This document shows, in pieces, positions 32,150 through 42,174 of a stretch of DNA of 64,000 bases (the first letter of the stretch is position 1; each line of letters begins with the position of its first letter). The notes under the pieces are model-generated. The model saw only the letters and a list, made by a program, of their open reading frames with translations, was not told the DNA's origin and did no database searches. Source of the DNA: Acanthosepion esculentum (Eukaryota > Mollusca > Cephalopoda > Sepiida > Sepiidae); contig OZ038498.1 of the NCBI GenBank assembly GCA_964036315.1, positions 6,944,778 through 7,008,777 on the forward strand, given 5' to 3'. The position numbers and the translations under genes are program-made.

Positions 32150-32210
32150 CACAAACAAGACGGTTTCGTTCCCAAGCTCACCAGGGTCGACTGGAAACAT
32201 AATAATAATT
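32150..32210 (-). ncRNA. hammerhead-like motif, degenerate
   Basis: The minus strand reads CTGGTGAGCTTGGGAACGAAAC then CGTC. This has the order core, stem II, GAAAC, AC/GT stem III and GTC, but the core is CTGGTGA (A6 changed), stem II pairs poorly and no stem I is evident. Probably a relic of another family. Confidence 0.35.
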
Positions 32211-32499
32211 TATTTCAAATTACTTTTACTCATTCAAACACCCTACATACAATTAAAATATTAAAAATGAAATGATTAATTTGTATGAGTGAAGTAAAAA
32301 ATAATATTATATATATAAAAAAAACAAAAACAAAAATACGCAAATTCGCGTAGCGAAAGAAAAAAAAAAACAAAACAAAAAAACAGGAAGGTAGGGCAGG
32401 AAGACGAGGAGGAAAAAGGAGGGGGAGGGGAAAATGTATGTATGTATATGTATATATATATATATTTATATATGTATATAATTTTTTTATGGTACAAAA

Positions 32500-32800
32500 T
32501 TCAACGATAGCTCGGAATAAGCAAAATTTATATGGCATTTTTAAAAAGCTAAAAAGGCACAACCGGTCTCGTCGCAGCCTCTCATCAAGTTTATTTCTGG
32601 GATATAACAAAATAAACGTGTAAATTTAATTGATATTAATGATAACGAATGGAGGGAAAAATGAATTTCAAGAAAACTAGAATGCAATAACTTTAAGGCC
32701 CAGTAAGCATTCCCTCACTTTACAAAGGGAAGGCCCTCACGGGATCTGATATAAAAGGACTCAAGAACCTTGAGCTTATATGAGGAGTGGGACCTAGATA
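32500..32800 (-). mobile_element. PLE-2 3' end, short copy
   Basis: It is about 90% alike to 33195-33500 over the blocks ATTGATATTAATGATAACGA, GGAGGGAAAAATGAATTTC and GGCCCTCACGGGATCTGA. It includes the last few PLE codons (minus reading ISDPVRAFPL, frame-shifted), the 3' UTR and the hammerhead-like motif at 32555-32610. It is cut at 32800 by a (TA)n tract. Confidence 0.7.
32555..32610 (-). ncRNA. PLE-2 hammerhead-like motif (short copy)
   Basis: Minus strand: AAACTTGATGAGAGGCTGCGA, CGAGACCGGTTGTGCC. The core is TTGATGA and the GAAAC box is GAGAC, so it should be inactive. The stem III ACC/GGT and triplet GTT remain. Confidence 0.45.
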
Positions 32801-32813
32801 AAATATATATATG

Positions 32814-32847
<34 letters not shown>

Positions 32848-32851
32848 AAAA

Positions 32852-32906
<55 letters not shown>
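32801..32906. repeat. (TA)n with interruptions
   Basis: TA runs from 32805 to 32903 with ATATAAAAAAACATATA in the middle, flanked by GTAGGTAGGT. Confidence 0.95.
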
Positions 32907-32907
<1 letters not shown>

Positions 32908-32974
32908 TAGGTAGGTTGGTCGAAAATATAAATATAGGTAGGTAGGTAGAAAATAAGCTAGCAAAATCCACTAA

Positions 32975-33178
32975 TCCAAAGAACTACCCCACACCAACAA
33001 CAGAAAATTGATTATCCTACACTTTAATAATATTTCTGATAAATTTAAAATCGAATTAGTTACCCTTAATACTAGGATATTTACCACGAAACCCAAGACA
33101 ATAGAAGATATGATTACGAAGAAAAATAAATTCAACACCAATTCAAATGCCGGTAATTATCAAATAAATAGGTTATAA
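32975..33178 (+). pseudogene. PLE-2 coding fragment upstream of GIY-YIG
   Basis: One plus frame is open for 67 codons: RKLIILHFNNISDKFKIELV, then LNTRIFTTKPKTIEDMITKK, ending NYQINRL and stop. PLEs have this kind of segment (hydrophobic-P/H-x-N-x-I-S-x-K, then a T-L-x-D-like stretch) between reverse transcriptase and GIY-YIG endonuclease. It faces the minus-strand PLE-2 terminus that starts at 33195, so the two form an inverted pair. The match is by pattern, not alignment. Confidence 0.55.
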
Positions 33179-33254
33179 TGTAAAACAGTTTTATATGGCA
33201 TTTTATAATGTATATTTTAAAAGCTAAAAAAGAAAAAAAAACGAAAAAAAAGCA

Positions 33255-33310
33255 AAAAACAACCGGTTTCGTCCCAGCCTCATCAAGTTTATTTCTGGGA
33301 TATAAAAAAA
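33255..33310 (-). ncRNA. PLE-2 hammerhead-like motif downstream of GIY-YIG
   Basis: Minus strand: AATAAACTTGATGAGGCTGG, GACGAAACCGGTTGTTTTTTG. The layout is type I: strand AAAC pairs with GTTT after the cleavage site (7 of 8 positions continue as A-T pairs), the core is TTGATGA (first base C to T), GAAAC is intact, stem III is ACC/GGT, and the triplet is GTT. Stem II is poorly paired. It lies about 100 bases after the PLE stop, where PLE hammerheads are known. Likely decayed activity. Confidence 0.6.
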
Positions 33311-33391
33311 TAAACGTGTGAATTTAATTGATATTAATGATAACGAATGGAGGGAAAAATGAATTTCAAGAAAACTAGAGTCCAATAACAT

Positions 33392-33670
33392 TCAGACCCT
33401 GTAAGCATTCCCTCTCTTTACAAAGGGAAGGCCCTCACGGGATCTGATATAAAAGGACTCTAGAACCTTGAGCTGATATGAGTAGTGGGACCTAGATAAA
33501 ATCGAGAAACGGTCACCATTAAAATCAAAAACACAATTCCTGCTATTTATTACACGCACTGCAATAGAAGAGCCAGAAGCATTGGTTAGTTGACTTTTCC
33601 TGGCATCCGGATTCAAAAGTCTGGGGTGTAAGTGCTGTTTTATTCTCAGATGCAAACGTTGGGTCGTCTT

Positions 33671-33674
<4 letters not shown>
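33392..33674 (-). pseudogene. PLE-2 GIY-YIG endonuclease C-terminal half
   Basis: The minus strand reads out of the (TA)n as Y-I-G-K-T-T-Q-R-L, then HLRIKQHLHPRLL (the R-x-x-x-H helix), NASGSSIAVRVINSRNCVFD, DRFSILSRSHYSYQLKVLES and FYIRSREG, ending FVKRGNAYRV and stop. This matches the later GIY-YIG half and the L-x-x-L-E-S-F-x-I-x-x segment of Penelope-like proteins. The GIY strand and everything upstream are lost at the (TA)n tract, exactly where TATATAGGG would encode Y-I-G. The catalytic R is present; the expected glutamate appears as the E of LES. A short 3' UTR and the hammerhead-like motif follow. Confidence 0.75.

Positions 33675-33726
<52 letters not shown>
33675..33726. repeat. (TA)n microsatellite
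   Basis: About 25 TA units separating the PLE-2 GIY-YIG fragment from the inverted repeat. Confidence 0.97.
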
Positions 33727-33728
<2 letters not shown>

Positions 33729-33962
33729 CAATTGAAAAAAACAGTATAGTTTGCCGACGCGTTTCGTCTTCCGACTTTTTCAAGGCAAAAATGAAATCGA
33801 AATGTCTCTGTTGTTAGAGTTACATTAAAAAATCCAAATTTAAAAAACTTTGGATTTTTTAATGTAACTATAACTACAAAGACATTTCGATTTCATTTTT
33901 GCCTTGAAAAAGTCGGAAGACGAAACGTGTCGGCAAAATCTACGATTTTTTTCAATTGTCAT
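33725..33962. repeat. 238-bp inverted repeat of the CGACGCGTTTCG family
   Basis: Arms 33725-33838 and 33849-33962 (114 bases each, a few mismatches) surround a 10-base spacer. Read outward, each arm gives GCCTTGAAAAAGTCGGAAGA then CGAAACG(C/T)GTCGGCAAAAT. GAAAC, stem III ACG/CGT, cleavage triplet GTC, and a stem I of GGCAAAAT with ATTTTTGCC are all in place, while the core has decayed to TTGAAAA. A single copy lies at 46320-46430 next to a PLE reverse transcriptase fragment. Confidence 0.9.
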
Positions 33963-34146
33963 TTTATACCAATCTGTCATGTCCACAGAATTGATCTGGG
34001 AATTTAACTATATATATATATATAGTCAAACCTAACGATCCTGACGATCTGGCTCTTTCTTTTTTAAAACCCTTTTTTTCCCTTCGAGATTGATTTGGCT
34101 ATTGTTAAATCAAGAATTCGAAGTTTTTTCGACACGAGTATAGTTA

Positions 34147-34214
<68 letters not shown>

Positions 34215-34960
34215 ATTGAGCACTGTTTTTTAAAAATAAAAACAAAAATACTAAAGAACTTCGGATTATTTACCTAACGTGTTCTTTCCTATTTTTCTAT
34301 ATATTTGCTCTCTCTCTCTCTATATATATATGAGTGTGTGTCTGTGTGTGTGTGTGTTTACCTACCTACCTATTATTTTTAATCAACTCAGACGCCTTTT
34401 GTCGATTTTAACGAAATTATTGTGAATTTACTGAAAACAAATAAGGCGAGCTTAATTTAATTTTATATCATTTCTGTCACTTTTACATCTGTTCTCCTTT
34501 ATCGGACATTGCAGCTGTCCACTCACTGAATGTGAACACGCTTCTTTTCTGATGTAAATAAATATACAAGAGATTGAAATGCTCATTTGATAATTAAATC
34601 ACCTGCCAGGACCTACAGTGCATCATGTGAGAATTTAATAAGTAAATCGATGTTCTCTCAAGATAATTGGTATTAACCTACTAATGGTTGATCCATTGAT
34701 GATAATTTGGGGGGTAGGGGAATTGTCATTTTCTATGACGGAAACAAATTAAATAGGATATGAACTTTTGTTTATAAACAAATTCTAAAGATATAAACCG
34801 CAGATATATATTTGATTAATACAATGTCTTATAAATTTTATAAATTATTGATATTATATATCTTTCGTTGTTTCTGTTCCCTTTAACGTTAGTTACAGCA
34901 GTTCACCTACCGAAGATATTCTTTACTGGGAATATTGTTTTCTATCCTCGCAGACATGTC
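33963..34960. other. no gene recognised; (TA)n and (TG)n tracts
   Basis: (TA)n at 34008-34023 and 34149-34211, a CT/TA/TG microsatellite at 34307-34357, otherwise unique AT-rich DNA. Confidence 0.5.
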
Positions 34961-34964
34961 TTTT

Positions 34965-35335
34965 AATGATGAAAGTTTCAGTTTTCATGTTTATGTTTCG
35001 TATGAGACGACAATCGTGCACGGGATTTGCAAACAAATCCACAAGAAGGGCATACTGAAGGGTCGCCCGTCGTATGGGCGGATGTATTAACCCGAGATTT
35101 AGTGTTAATATCTTAATTCTCTCAGATGGCTGAAACGATTCTTTTCAAAGTTAGTTCTACCTCGGTGGCAGATCTTTCTCCAGTTTACTCGGTTTTCAAC
35201 AGCGAGTTCGATCTCCTCTATAGGAATGTTTGCAGTATTTAAATTGTATTTAAGTTTGTCCTTGAAGCGTAACCAAGGACGGCCTACATTAAGCTTACTA
35301 TGAAAAAGTTGGATATACATGAGGATTTTCAGCAT
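34965..35335 (-). pseudogene. LINE C-terminal tail (VGRPWLRFKD type), copy a
   Basis: Minus strand: NVGRPWLRFKDKLKYNL, IPIEEIELAVENRVNWRKIC, RTNFEKNRFSHL and stop, followed by a shifted zinc-finger-like reading. The G-R-P-x-L-R-x-K-D and N-R-x-x-W-R landmarks are those of the C-terminal tail of RTE/CR1-like non-LTR elements. It is a fragment with no polymerase. Confidence 0.65.
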
Positions 35336-35359
35336 CCGAAAAAAAAGTGTTCAATGCAA

Positions 35360-35382
35360 AATAACAGAGCAATCTCTCTCTC

Positions 35383-35436
<54 letters not shown>

Positions 35437-35520
35437 AACACTATGTCCAGAAAAGAAAAAAATTGTTCCAACACAAGAAAAATTAAATAAAAGCTTAATC
35501 GTAGTAACCTGTCTGTCGTC

Positions 35521-35596
<76 letters not shown>

Positions 35597-35600
35597 CCGA
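35360..35600. repeat. (CT)n-(TA)n and (TA)n microsatellites
   Basis: CT/TA at 35375-35435 and (TA)n at 35525-35593. The second is followed at once by AGCCGAAAGCTTAGATTGG, the same motif as the minus strand at 19705. Confidence 0.95.
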
Positions 35601-35751
35601 AAGCTTAGATTGGATTAAAAAAATATGTATCAATATTGTGATTTTCTTTCATTGTTTAATGATAATGTTATTAAGCTTATCAGACTATATGAAAAAAACT
35701 TACATAAAATATATAGACAACACTTATCTATATTATTTAATGAAACATGTA

Positions 35752-35827
<76 letters not shown>

Positions 35828-35992
35828 GGTACTATGAGAACGAATAGAGTAAACTTCCAACATTCTTCGTATACGTATATGATGAGGAGGGACTCTCCCG
35901 TCATTTTCGACGTATGAATTTTTTCAGTTCAGTTTTTAAATTGTATTTAAGTTTGTCCTTGAAGCGTAACTAAAGACGGCCTACATTACGTT

Positions 35993-36049
<57 letters not shown>
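35601..36049. repeat. (TA)n tracts flanking a third LINE tail scrap
   Basis: (TA)n at 35756-35824 and 35997-36049. Between them, 35880-35996 (minus) repeats the 3' UTR and the LKYNL-encoding stretch of the neighbouring LINE tails with an internal deletion after GAATTTTTTCAGTTCAG. Confidence 0.85.
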
Positions 36050-36056
<7 letters not shown>

Positions 36057-36104
36057 GTGTGTGTGTGTGTGTGTGTGTACGTGTGTGTGTGTGTGTGATG
36101 GACC

Positions 36105-36475
36105 CTCCCATCGTTTTCGACGTATGAAGTGTCTTTCAGTTCAATTTTTATGCTCATGTCTCAATCCTACACGGGATTTGCAAATGAGTCCGCACAAGGG
36201 ACACGCTGAAAGGGTGACCGTCATACGGACTGATGTAATGTATTGGCCTGAGATTTAATGTGGCTTCTTGTCTCTCTCAGACGGTTGAAACGATTCTTTT
36301 CAAAGTTAGTCATACCTCGGTGGCAGGTCTTTCTCCAGTTTGCTCGGTTTTCAACAGCGAATTCGATCTCCTCTATAGGGAAGTTTGTAGCATTTAAATT
36401 ATATTTGAGTCTGTCCTTGATGCGTAACCAAGGACGGCCTACACTACGCTTACCATGAAAAACTTGGCTATACAC
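36105..36475 (-). pseudogene. LINE C-terminal tail (VGRPWLRIKD type), copy b, interrupted by Tc1
   Basis: Minus strand: SVGRPWLRIKDRLKYNLNAT, NFPIEEIEFAVENRANWRKT, NFEKNRFNRLRETR, then a frame with a C-x2-C zinc-finger-like piece (PLCGLICKSR). It is about 80% alike to copy a. It stops at 36475 at a TA where a Tc1-like element begins; copy a continues through this point (GGATATACATGAGG), so the Tc1 landed inside this LINE. Confidence 0.7.
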
Positions 36476-37795
36476 TCCTGATCAAAAATTTAAGACCACT
36501 TGAAAATTTTTTATAAGAGACTGTTTGTCATGGATACATTATAAACTTTTTCTTACTTAAGTTTACTAATTCTATAATCTAAAAGGTTATGTAGACAAAA
36601 AGTTACAATCAATTTATTCAGAAATGGAATTTTTTATAAAATGAGGCGTTTTACACTTTAAGACCAGGGGGTATAAATTGTTAGATGTGGGGTAATTCTA
36701 ATGTTTGTTGTTCAGTTAGAGATTAGCAATCGCTGCATAAAGGTGGCACCATGCCTAAAGCAAGCAAACCTACTGAAGTTGAGCGTGCTTGAATTCTAGA
36801 TTTTCATAATCAAGGTTTGTCACAGTGGGCGATCGCAGCTAAGGTAAATCACAGTAAAACTGTGATTTGCAATTTTCTAAAGGTCAGTGCGAATTATGGA
36901 AATGCAAAATCTACTGGTAGCCCCCCCCCCCAATTTCTCCGGCATTGAGTAGGAGAATAAGACGGGTTGTTGTGAAATCCAGTGGACTTTCTTCTAGTCA
37001 AATTAAGGCAGCCACAGATGCTGATTGCAGTCCAGTAACCATCAGACGACACTTACAACAAAAAGGCATGGTAAATAAAAAGCACAAACAAATTCCTCGG
37101 CTGCTTCCACGTCACAAAGTGAACCGTTTAAGGTTTGGTGGTGAATAATAAACATGGGACATTGAGAAGTGGAAGAAAGTCCTGTTTTCTGATGAGAAAA
37201 AATTCAATCTAGATGGTCCTGATGGCTTCCAACGATATTGGCATTACAAAAACATGCCTCCTGAAATTTTCTCCACACGTCATAGTGGTGGAGGGTCCCT
37301 AATGGCATGGGGTGCCTTTTCTTACAGAGGGACGATGGAGCTCCAGGTGGTGCAGGGTCATCAGACAGTGGCTGGTTATGTTAGCATGCTACAAAAAGTA
37401 TCGTTGGAGATGGAGGGCCATCGTTTGTATGGGGATGGATGGTTATTCCAACAGGATAATGCTGCAATCCACGTTGCATGTCGGACTTTGCCCTTTCTAC
37501 AAGAAAATGGGGTCCATCTCTTGAGACATCCTGCATGCTCACTGGACTTGAACCCAATTGAAAATGTTTGGGGATGGATGGCAAGAGATGTTTATAGTAA
37601 TCCGTTGTTATAATCCAAGCAAGTCCTATTAAAAAAAATTGAATTTGAAATCTGTTAAAACTGACTCACAAAAGAGCGCTCAATGTTTATTTTCCTTAAA
37701 CAGAGCATTTCTTTTTACAATTGGATTAAGATACCTTTAGTAAATGACCATTGAAACATTTTCAGGTGAAATGGTCATTTACTCAAGGTTTCTTA
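36476..37795 (+). mobile_element. Tc1-like DNA transposon nested in a LINE tail
   Basis: The left end CACTCCTGATCAAAAATTTA AGACCACTTG directly follows TA. The right end is diverged: the reverse complement of 37754-37768 (CACCTGAAAATGTTT) aligns with CACTTGAAAATTTTT of the left terminus, but the outermost bases do not match. The transposase reading is a DD34E Tc1 type (separate entry). A 14-bp perfect hairpin (37739-37752 with 37770-37783, AGTAAATGACCATT) lies at the right end. Confidence 0.75.
36751..37613 (+). pseudogene. Tc1-family transposase, broken
   Basis: From ATG 36751 the frame opens MPKASKPTEVERA and hits TGA at codon 14. It continues with a helix-turn-helix (FHNQGLSQWAIAAKVNHSKT) and shifts frame at a C-run (36921-36931). 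Further on, SSQIKAATDADCSPVTIRRH is the second DNA-binding helix set. Two stops follow at 37146-37151, then [16 protein letters not shown] (first catalytic D), [27 protein letters not shown] (second D) and [17 protein letters not shown] (E). Exactly 34 residues separate the second D from E, so it is DD34E. The catalytic triad is intact, but two stop regions and one frameshift make it inactive. Confidence 0.85.
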
Positions 37796-37809
37796 ATTCA
37801 AATTGTAAA

Positions 37810-37825
37810 GTATATATATATACAT

Positions 37826-37904
<79 letters not shown>

Positions 37905-38058
37905 GAAATATAGTTTTAAGGTGTGGTATATTTATGGAATAAAGTGCTCAATATCAGAGATAGAGCGTATGTAAATATAAAAGTGAACATTGAAGTCACC
38001 ACTCAAAGACCACAGGCTGTTTCATTCTAGATGCAATGGTCAGTTCACCTGACGATTG

Positions 38059-38101
<43 letters not shown>
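37810..38101 (-). mobile_element. (TA)n-bounded hammerhead-like family copy (as 24.2 kb)
   Basis: (TA)n at 37825-37901 and 38063-38101 bracket 37902-38062, which matches 24193-24395 inverted. On minus it reads CTGACCATTGCATCTAGAAT, GAAACAGCCTGTGGTC: a core-like CTGACC, an ATT/AAT stem, GAAAC, ACA/TGT stem III and a displaced GTC. On plus, CCTGACGATTGC at 38047 retains an exact CTGACGA. Probably a decayed hammerhead element. Confidence 0.6.
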
Positions 38102-38104
<3 letters not shown>

Positions 38105-38700
38105 CATAACTTTTTCAAGTCAACCGTTATCTTTCCTACATATTCTCATACTTACTTCCTCTTGCGTTCATACGACACCTTTATTCAGTAGACCGCTACA
38201 TTGAGTGGCTCTTGGGCCTTGTATTAAGAGAACATTTAGTAAAAACATTTACCTACTAGAATGTATTTGTTAGTTTAGTGCTATTATTCAGTTAGGAAAT
38301 TGATTGTTGTACGTGTCACTGTCCTTGTCCTTTCATCGGGGAGTGGTCCTCACATTAAAACGTAACAGGGTTTGGCCACTGATCGAACACCTCCCAACAT
38401 AGACGTTGAGTGATGAATACAGAAATGACAAAATGTGCTGCCAATTATATTTGTTAAGCATTTGTTTATTTTCACACATTTACTGATTTTGTTAGGAGGT
38501 TGATGTCCTCCTTCGAGGGCGCGAAAAGGACGTTAAAATAATTTCCTCTCTTCACGTCGCAACATCAAATTTAATTTTATATCTCTAATTTACATAGAAT
38601 AGTTTTCATTCCAATTACAAATATGCTACCAATATCGTCAAGATTGTCTGAGAAAGAAAGTCTACTTTATGACCTATACTTTACAATATTAGATGTAGGA
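38102..38700. other. no gene recognised
   Basis: Unique sequence. The GAGGTTGATGTCCTCCTTCG hairpin-like stretch at 38496 is the only local structure noticed. Confidence 0.4.
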
Positions 38701-38707
38701 CTGTTCG

Positions 38708-38709
38708 AA

Positions 38710-38764
<55 letters not shown>

Positions 38765-38775
38765 ACGTACTTTTC

Positions 38776-38825
<50 letters not shown>

Positions 38826-38865
38826 ACGTACTTTTCATTATCTATCTATCTATTACGTACTTTTC

Positions 38866-38930
<65 letters not shown>

Positions 38931-38942
38931 TACGTACTTTTC

Positions 38943-38991
<49 letters not shown>

Positions 38992-38996
38992 TTCAG
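38708..38996. repeat. (TATC)n with ACGTACTTTTCATTA interruptions
   Basis: Four TATC blocks are separated by the same TA(T/C)CACGTACTTTTCATTA-like spacer, indicating a higher-order duplication rather than simple slippage. Confidence 0.97.
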
Positions 38997-39089
38997 ACTG
39001 TTCATATGTATACAGTTATTTATCTGAGTGTCTATATGTCACCGTCTGAAATCGAACAATGAAGAAAGGCATTGGGGAAAAATAAACAA

Positions 39090-39152
39090 TCTCTCTCTCT
39101 CCCTTCTCCCTCACTTTCTCTCTCTCTCTCTCACGCACACACACACACACAT

Positions 39153-39222
<70 letters not shown>
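39090..39222. repeat. (CT)n-(CA)n-(TA)n microsatellite
   Basis: CT (39090-39132), CA (39135-39150) and TA (39161-39222) runs. Confidence 0.95.
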
Positions 39223-39225
<3 letters not shown>

Positions 39226-39424
39226 AAGGCGAACAATGGCTCAATTCCGACCGGAGAACAAATTTAATTAATGTTTACGTGTTTAATTAATGTTTAATTA
39301 TAGTGTTTAATAAATAAGAAAAGGGCCGTCTATTTCAAATACCAAGTGTCCAATATTTTAACGTTTAAAGTAGTAAAAATGTCGGATTAAAAATAAATCC
39401 ATGAATTCTTTAGATATTTGTACA

Positions 39425-40797
39425 TATACAGGTTGTATGTTCTGACGTCAAAACAAGGTCAAATATTCAAAAGGTCATCGTATTACCTCAACCCAGAAAC
39501 TCATAACAAGTCTTCAAAATGTCCTCCACTTGCTTCTACACACGCATGCACCCGTCGGATCATTGACTGGCGGACCCTTTCAAATACTCCCACACGGTGT
39601 GGAATGATTTTGCAGGCCCCATGACACGTTGATGAAGTGCTTCTGCATTATTGATATCTGCTGCATAAACCTATTGATTTAGGTGGCCCCACAGATAAAA
39701 ATCCAAATTGATTTCGGGGGAAAGATTCAGGCCACGGAACCGTTCCTGTCCTACCTATCAATCTTTCATGGTAGAAGTCAGCCAATGTGACTACAATGTG
39801 CTGGAGCCCCATCATGCATGAACGACATGCGTCTTCGTATTAGCAGGGGTACATCCTCTAGCAAGTCAGGAAGAGTGTTCGAAATAAAGTCTCTGTAGAC
39901 ACCTCCTGTAAAAGGTACTGGGAGAAAATATGGATTTACCAGACAGTCACCTACAATTCCAGCCCATACATTAATCGTAAACTGAAGCTGGTGTCTAGCC
40001 TGTGTTTTACCAGGGGAATTGCGGTCCACCTCCAAATGTTGGTTGTGTAAGTTTGTTATTCCATCTCTTCCAAATATTACCTTATACGTAAACAAGATTG
40101 AAGAGACGAACAACGGATCGGCAGTTTGGGCAAAAAAAAAACATCGGCAAGAGTTCTCCCGCGGTGAGTGATAAGAAGGCGAAAGACGTTGCAAATGATA
40201 CGGATACAGGAGCTGCTCTTAAAGTACCCTCCATCCGGTACTACGAGATGTACGACATGCTAGGGCCACTTCACGTGTGCAGATACCTGGCCCGTCCCCG
40301 ACAGCCTGTAGAATGTGTTCTTCGTGTTCAGGCGTACGAGCCTATATGCATCATTCCTTGATCCATTGTTTATAGTGCCACTGATCCTGTCTCAGCAACG
40401 CGAAGATAAACAGCAGCAAAGGCTGGATAACTCGGCTGCATTCGGTCTGAAAGCGCAATCTGATACAGCCGTGTAGCCTCGTGTCCGTTACCATTCACAC
40501 GACCGTATGTAAATATCACATCTGCCTGGTCACGATATGAATACCCTGCCATTGTAAAACGGAACACTTCTCAGTTAACTCAATACTACACACGTTAAAC
40601 ATTGAAAACAGACTAGCCACAAATGTACACGAATGACAAATGTAACCTAGTCTACGTAGCAAGACAGCGCCATCTACAGTAAAAAAATTTTAAACTTAAT
40701 AACTCAAAACAAAGGACTTGCGAACATATGTTTTGTAGAGACTTTTATGCTTGTGAGGAACCCGTCCCCAAAGTTTATAAAAGTATTTTACTGCACC
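39425..40797 (-). mobile_element. mariner-like element with DUF4817-type N-terminus
   Basis: The outer ends look like short inverted termini: ACAGGTTGTATG at 39429 and, as the reverse complement of the right end, ACAAGGTGCAGT at 40797, each beside TA repeats. The transposase remnants run on minus between them. The element is about 1.37 kb, a normal size for mariner-like transposons. The right end abuts (TA)n at 40801. Confidence 0.6.
39630..40567 (-). pseudogene. mariner-like transposase, broken
   Basis: The N-terminal block at 40567-40372 reads AGYSYRDQADVIFTYGRVNG, NGHEATRLYQ and FAAVYLRVAETGS, the helix-turn-helix of DUF4817-type transposases. After disrupted frames, 40194-39778 reads FGRDGITNLHNQHLEVDRN, RHQLQFTINVWAGIVGDCL, PFTGGVYRDFISNTLPDLLE and MSFMHDGAPAHCSH with the second catalytic D (H-D-G-A-P-A-H). 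A shifted frame below 39778 gives LIGRTGTVPWP and LDFYLWGHLN. The first catalytic D block is replaced (expected S-D-E before the GRDGI segment). Several frameshifts: inactive. Confidence 0.8.
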
Positions 40798-40798
40798 T

Positions 40799-40799
<1 letters not shown>

Positions 40800-40865
<66 letters not shown>

Positions 40866-40946
40866 GGCTCAAACATTAATATTTATTTTATATTATATTC
40901 TTACTCTGTCCTGGATATTGAGTTTACCTGGATTCTATCTTCTTGG

Positions 40947-40990
<44 letters not shown>

Positions 40991-41110
40991 ACGACTAATA
41001 TTATCTATCTCTCTCTCTCTATATATATATATGTGTATATATATATATGTGTATGTATGTACATATATATATATGTAGAGAGAGACAGAGAGAGAGAGAG
41101 AGAGAGGCAG
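40800..41110. repeat. (TA)n, (TG)n and (GA)n microsatellites
   Basis: (TA)n at 40801-40860, 40950-40987 and 41021-41070, then (GA)n at 41076-41106. Confidence 0.95.
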
Positions 41111-42170
41111 CTAGATAAATAGATGGATATATAGATAATAAACTCTTCTTAAGATGTTTATTCTTGTGACCTATGGTAATTACTAAACGCAGAACAGTAA
41201 CTGGGTCCATTCTCCTGCTCTATCTTTCAAATTCGATAATCCGGAGGCAAAACAGGTTCGACATCACGAATTCATCCTCGATGAAATCGAAGTGTTAAAA
41301 TGGACATTGCACGAAAGGTCAAACCCAAATATCTGATAATTTTGCAAGACGTCTTTAGGGAACTGTCAAGCTGTCTAATGTCTTTCCGAATTAAAGCTGT
41401 GATAATGAATTTCTAAATTAACGATGTCATCTTGAACAGCCAATGTTGTTGCGAAAAGCTAAATAGTTGATTATTTTTCTCCTAGGTTCACTCGAGTTTA
41501 TATACAACCCATTTATTTAGGATCCTATCTCTATGTTGAATCCTTTTAACTAATTTGCCATTTATTGTAAGTGATCAATCAGTTCAGGCACCAGAGACAA
41601 TTTTGTATGTCGGTTTCTTAGTCCATCAGATCATCATCAATTCGACTGTTTAGTATTTATAAAAGAAGCAATAGTCCCGCGAGCTATTACCTTCTCATAG
41701 TAATTATTCATTTTAGATGTAATTAAGGATGGCTTTCACTTTCTATCTTCAGACAGTCTAAGCGATGTTTTTTTCAAATGTTTCTACCATTGATTTAATT
41801 TGTACTATCGTAGTATGATGGTTTCTAACAATCAATCATTCAAAATTGATTTCAGGAATTAAAATTTAGTACAAAGTAAACCTTTATTATACGTTTAAGT
41901 TTATTTATTACAAAAATAGCATCCGTAAAAGTCATTTAAAATATTTAAACTTGTAAAGAGTTCGAGCATCTTGTAAAAACGGAATACATAAATCGATTTA
42001 ATTATATGTTTTCGAGCAAAAATAGTCAAGGTGATATTACTGTCACATTTCAACCAGAACTCCCCATTCTTTCTCTCTCACTCTATGAAAAATGTCGCTT
42101 GAAATGACAATTCGATAAAATTGTTTGGCAAGCATCTTATTTTCAGGGTTATTTTTTTTATTATTTCACT
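41111..42170. other. no gene recognised
   Basis: About 1 kb of unique AT-rich sequence with no repeat relatives in this window and no open frame of note. Confidence 0.5.
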
Positions 42171-42174
42171 CTAG

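Noticed and set aside
37739..37783. 14-bp perfect hairpin as a transcription terminator
   Set aside because: It lies at the right end of a Tc1-like transposon in eukaryotic DNA and is better explained as part of the diverged inverted terminus.
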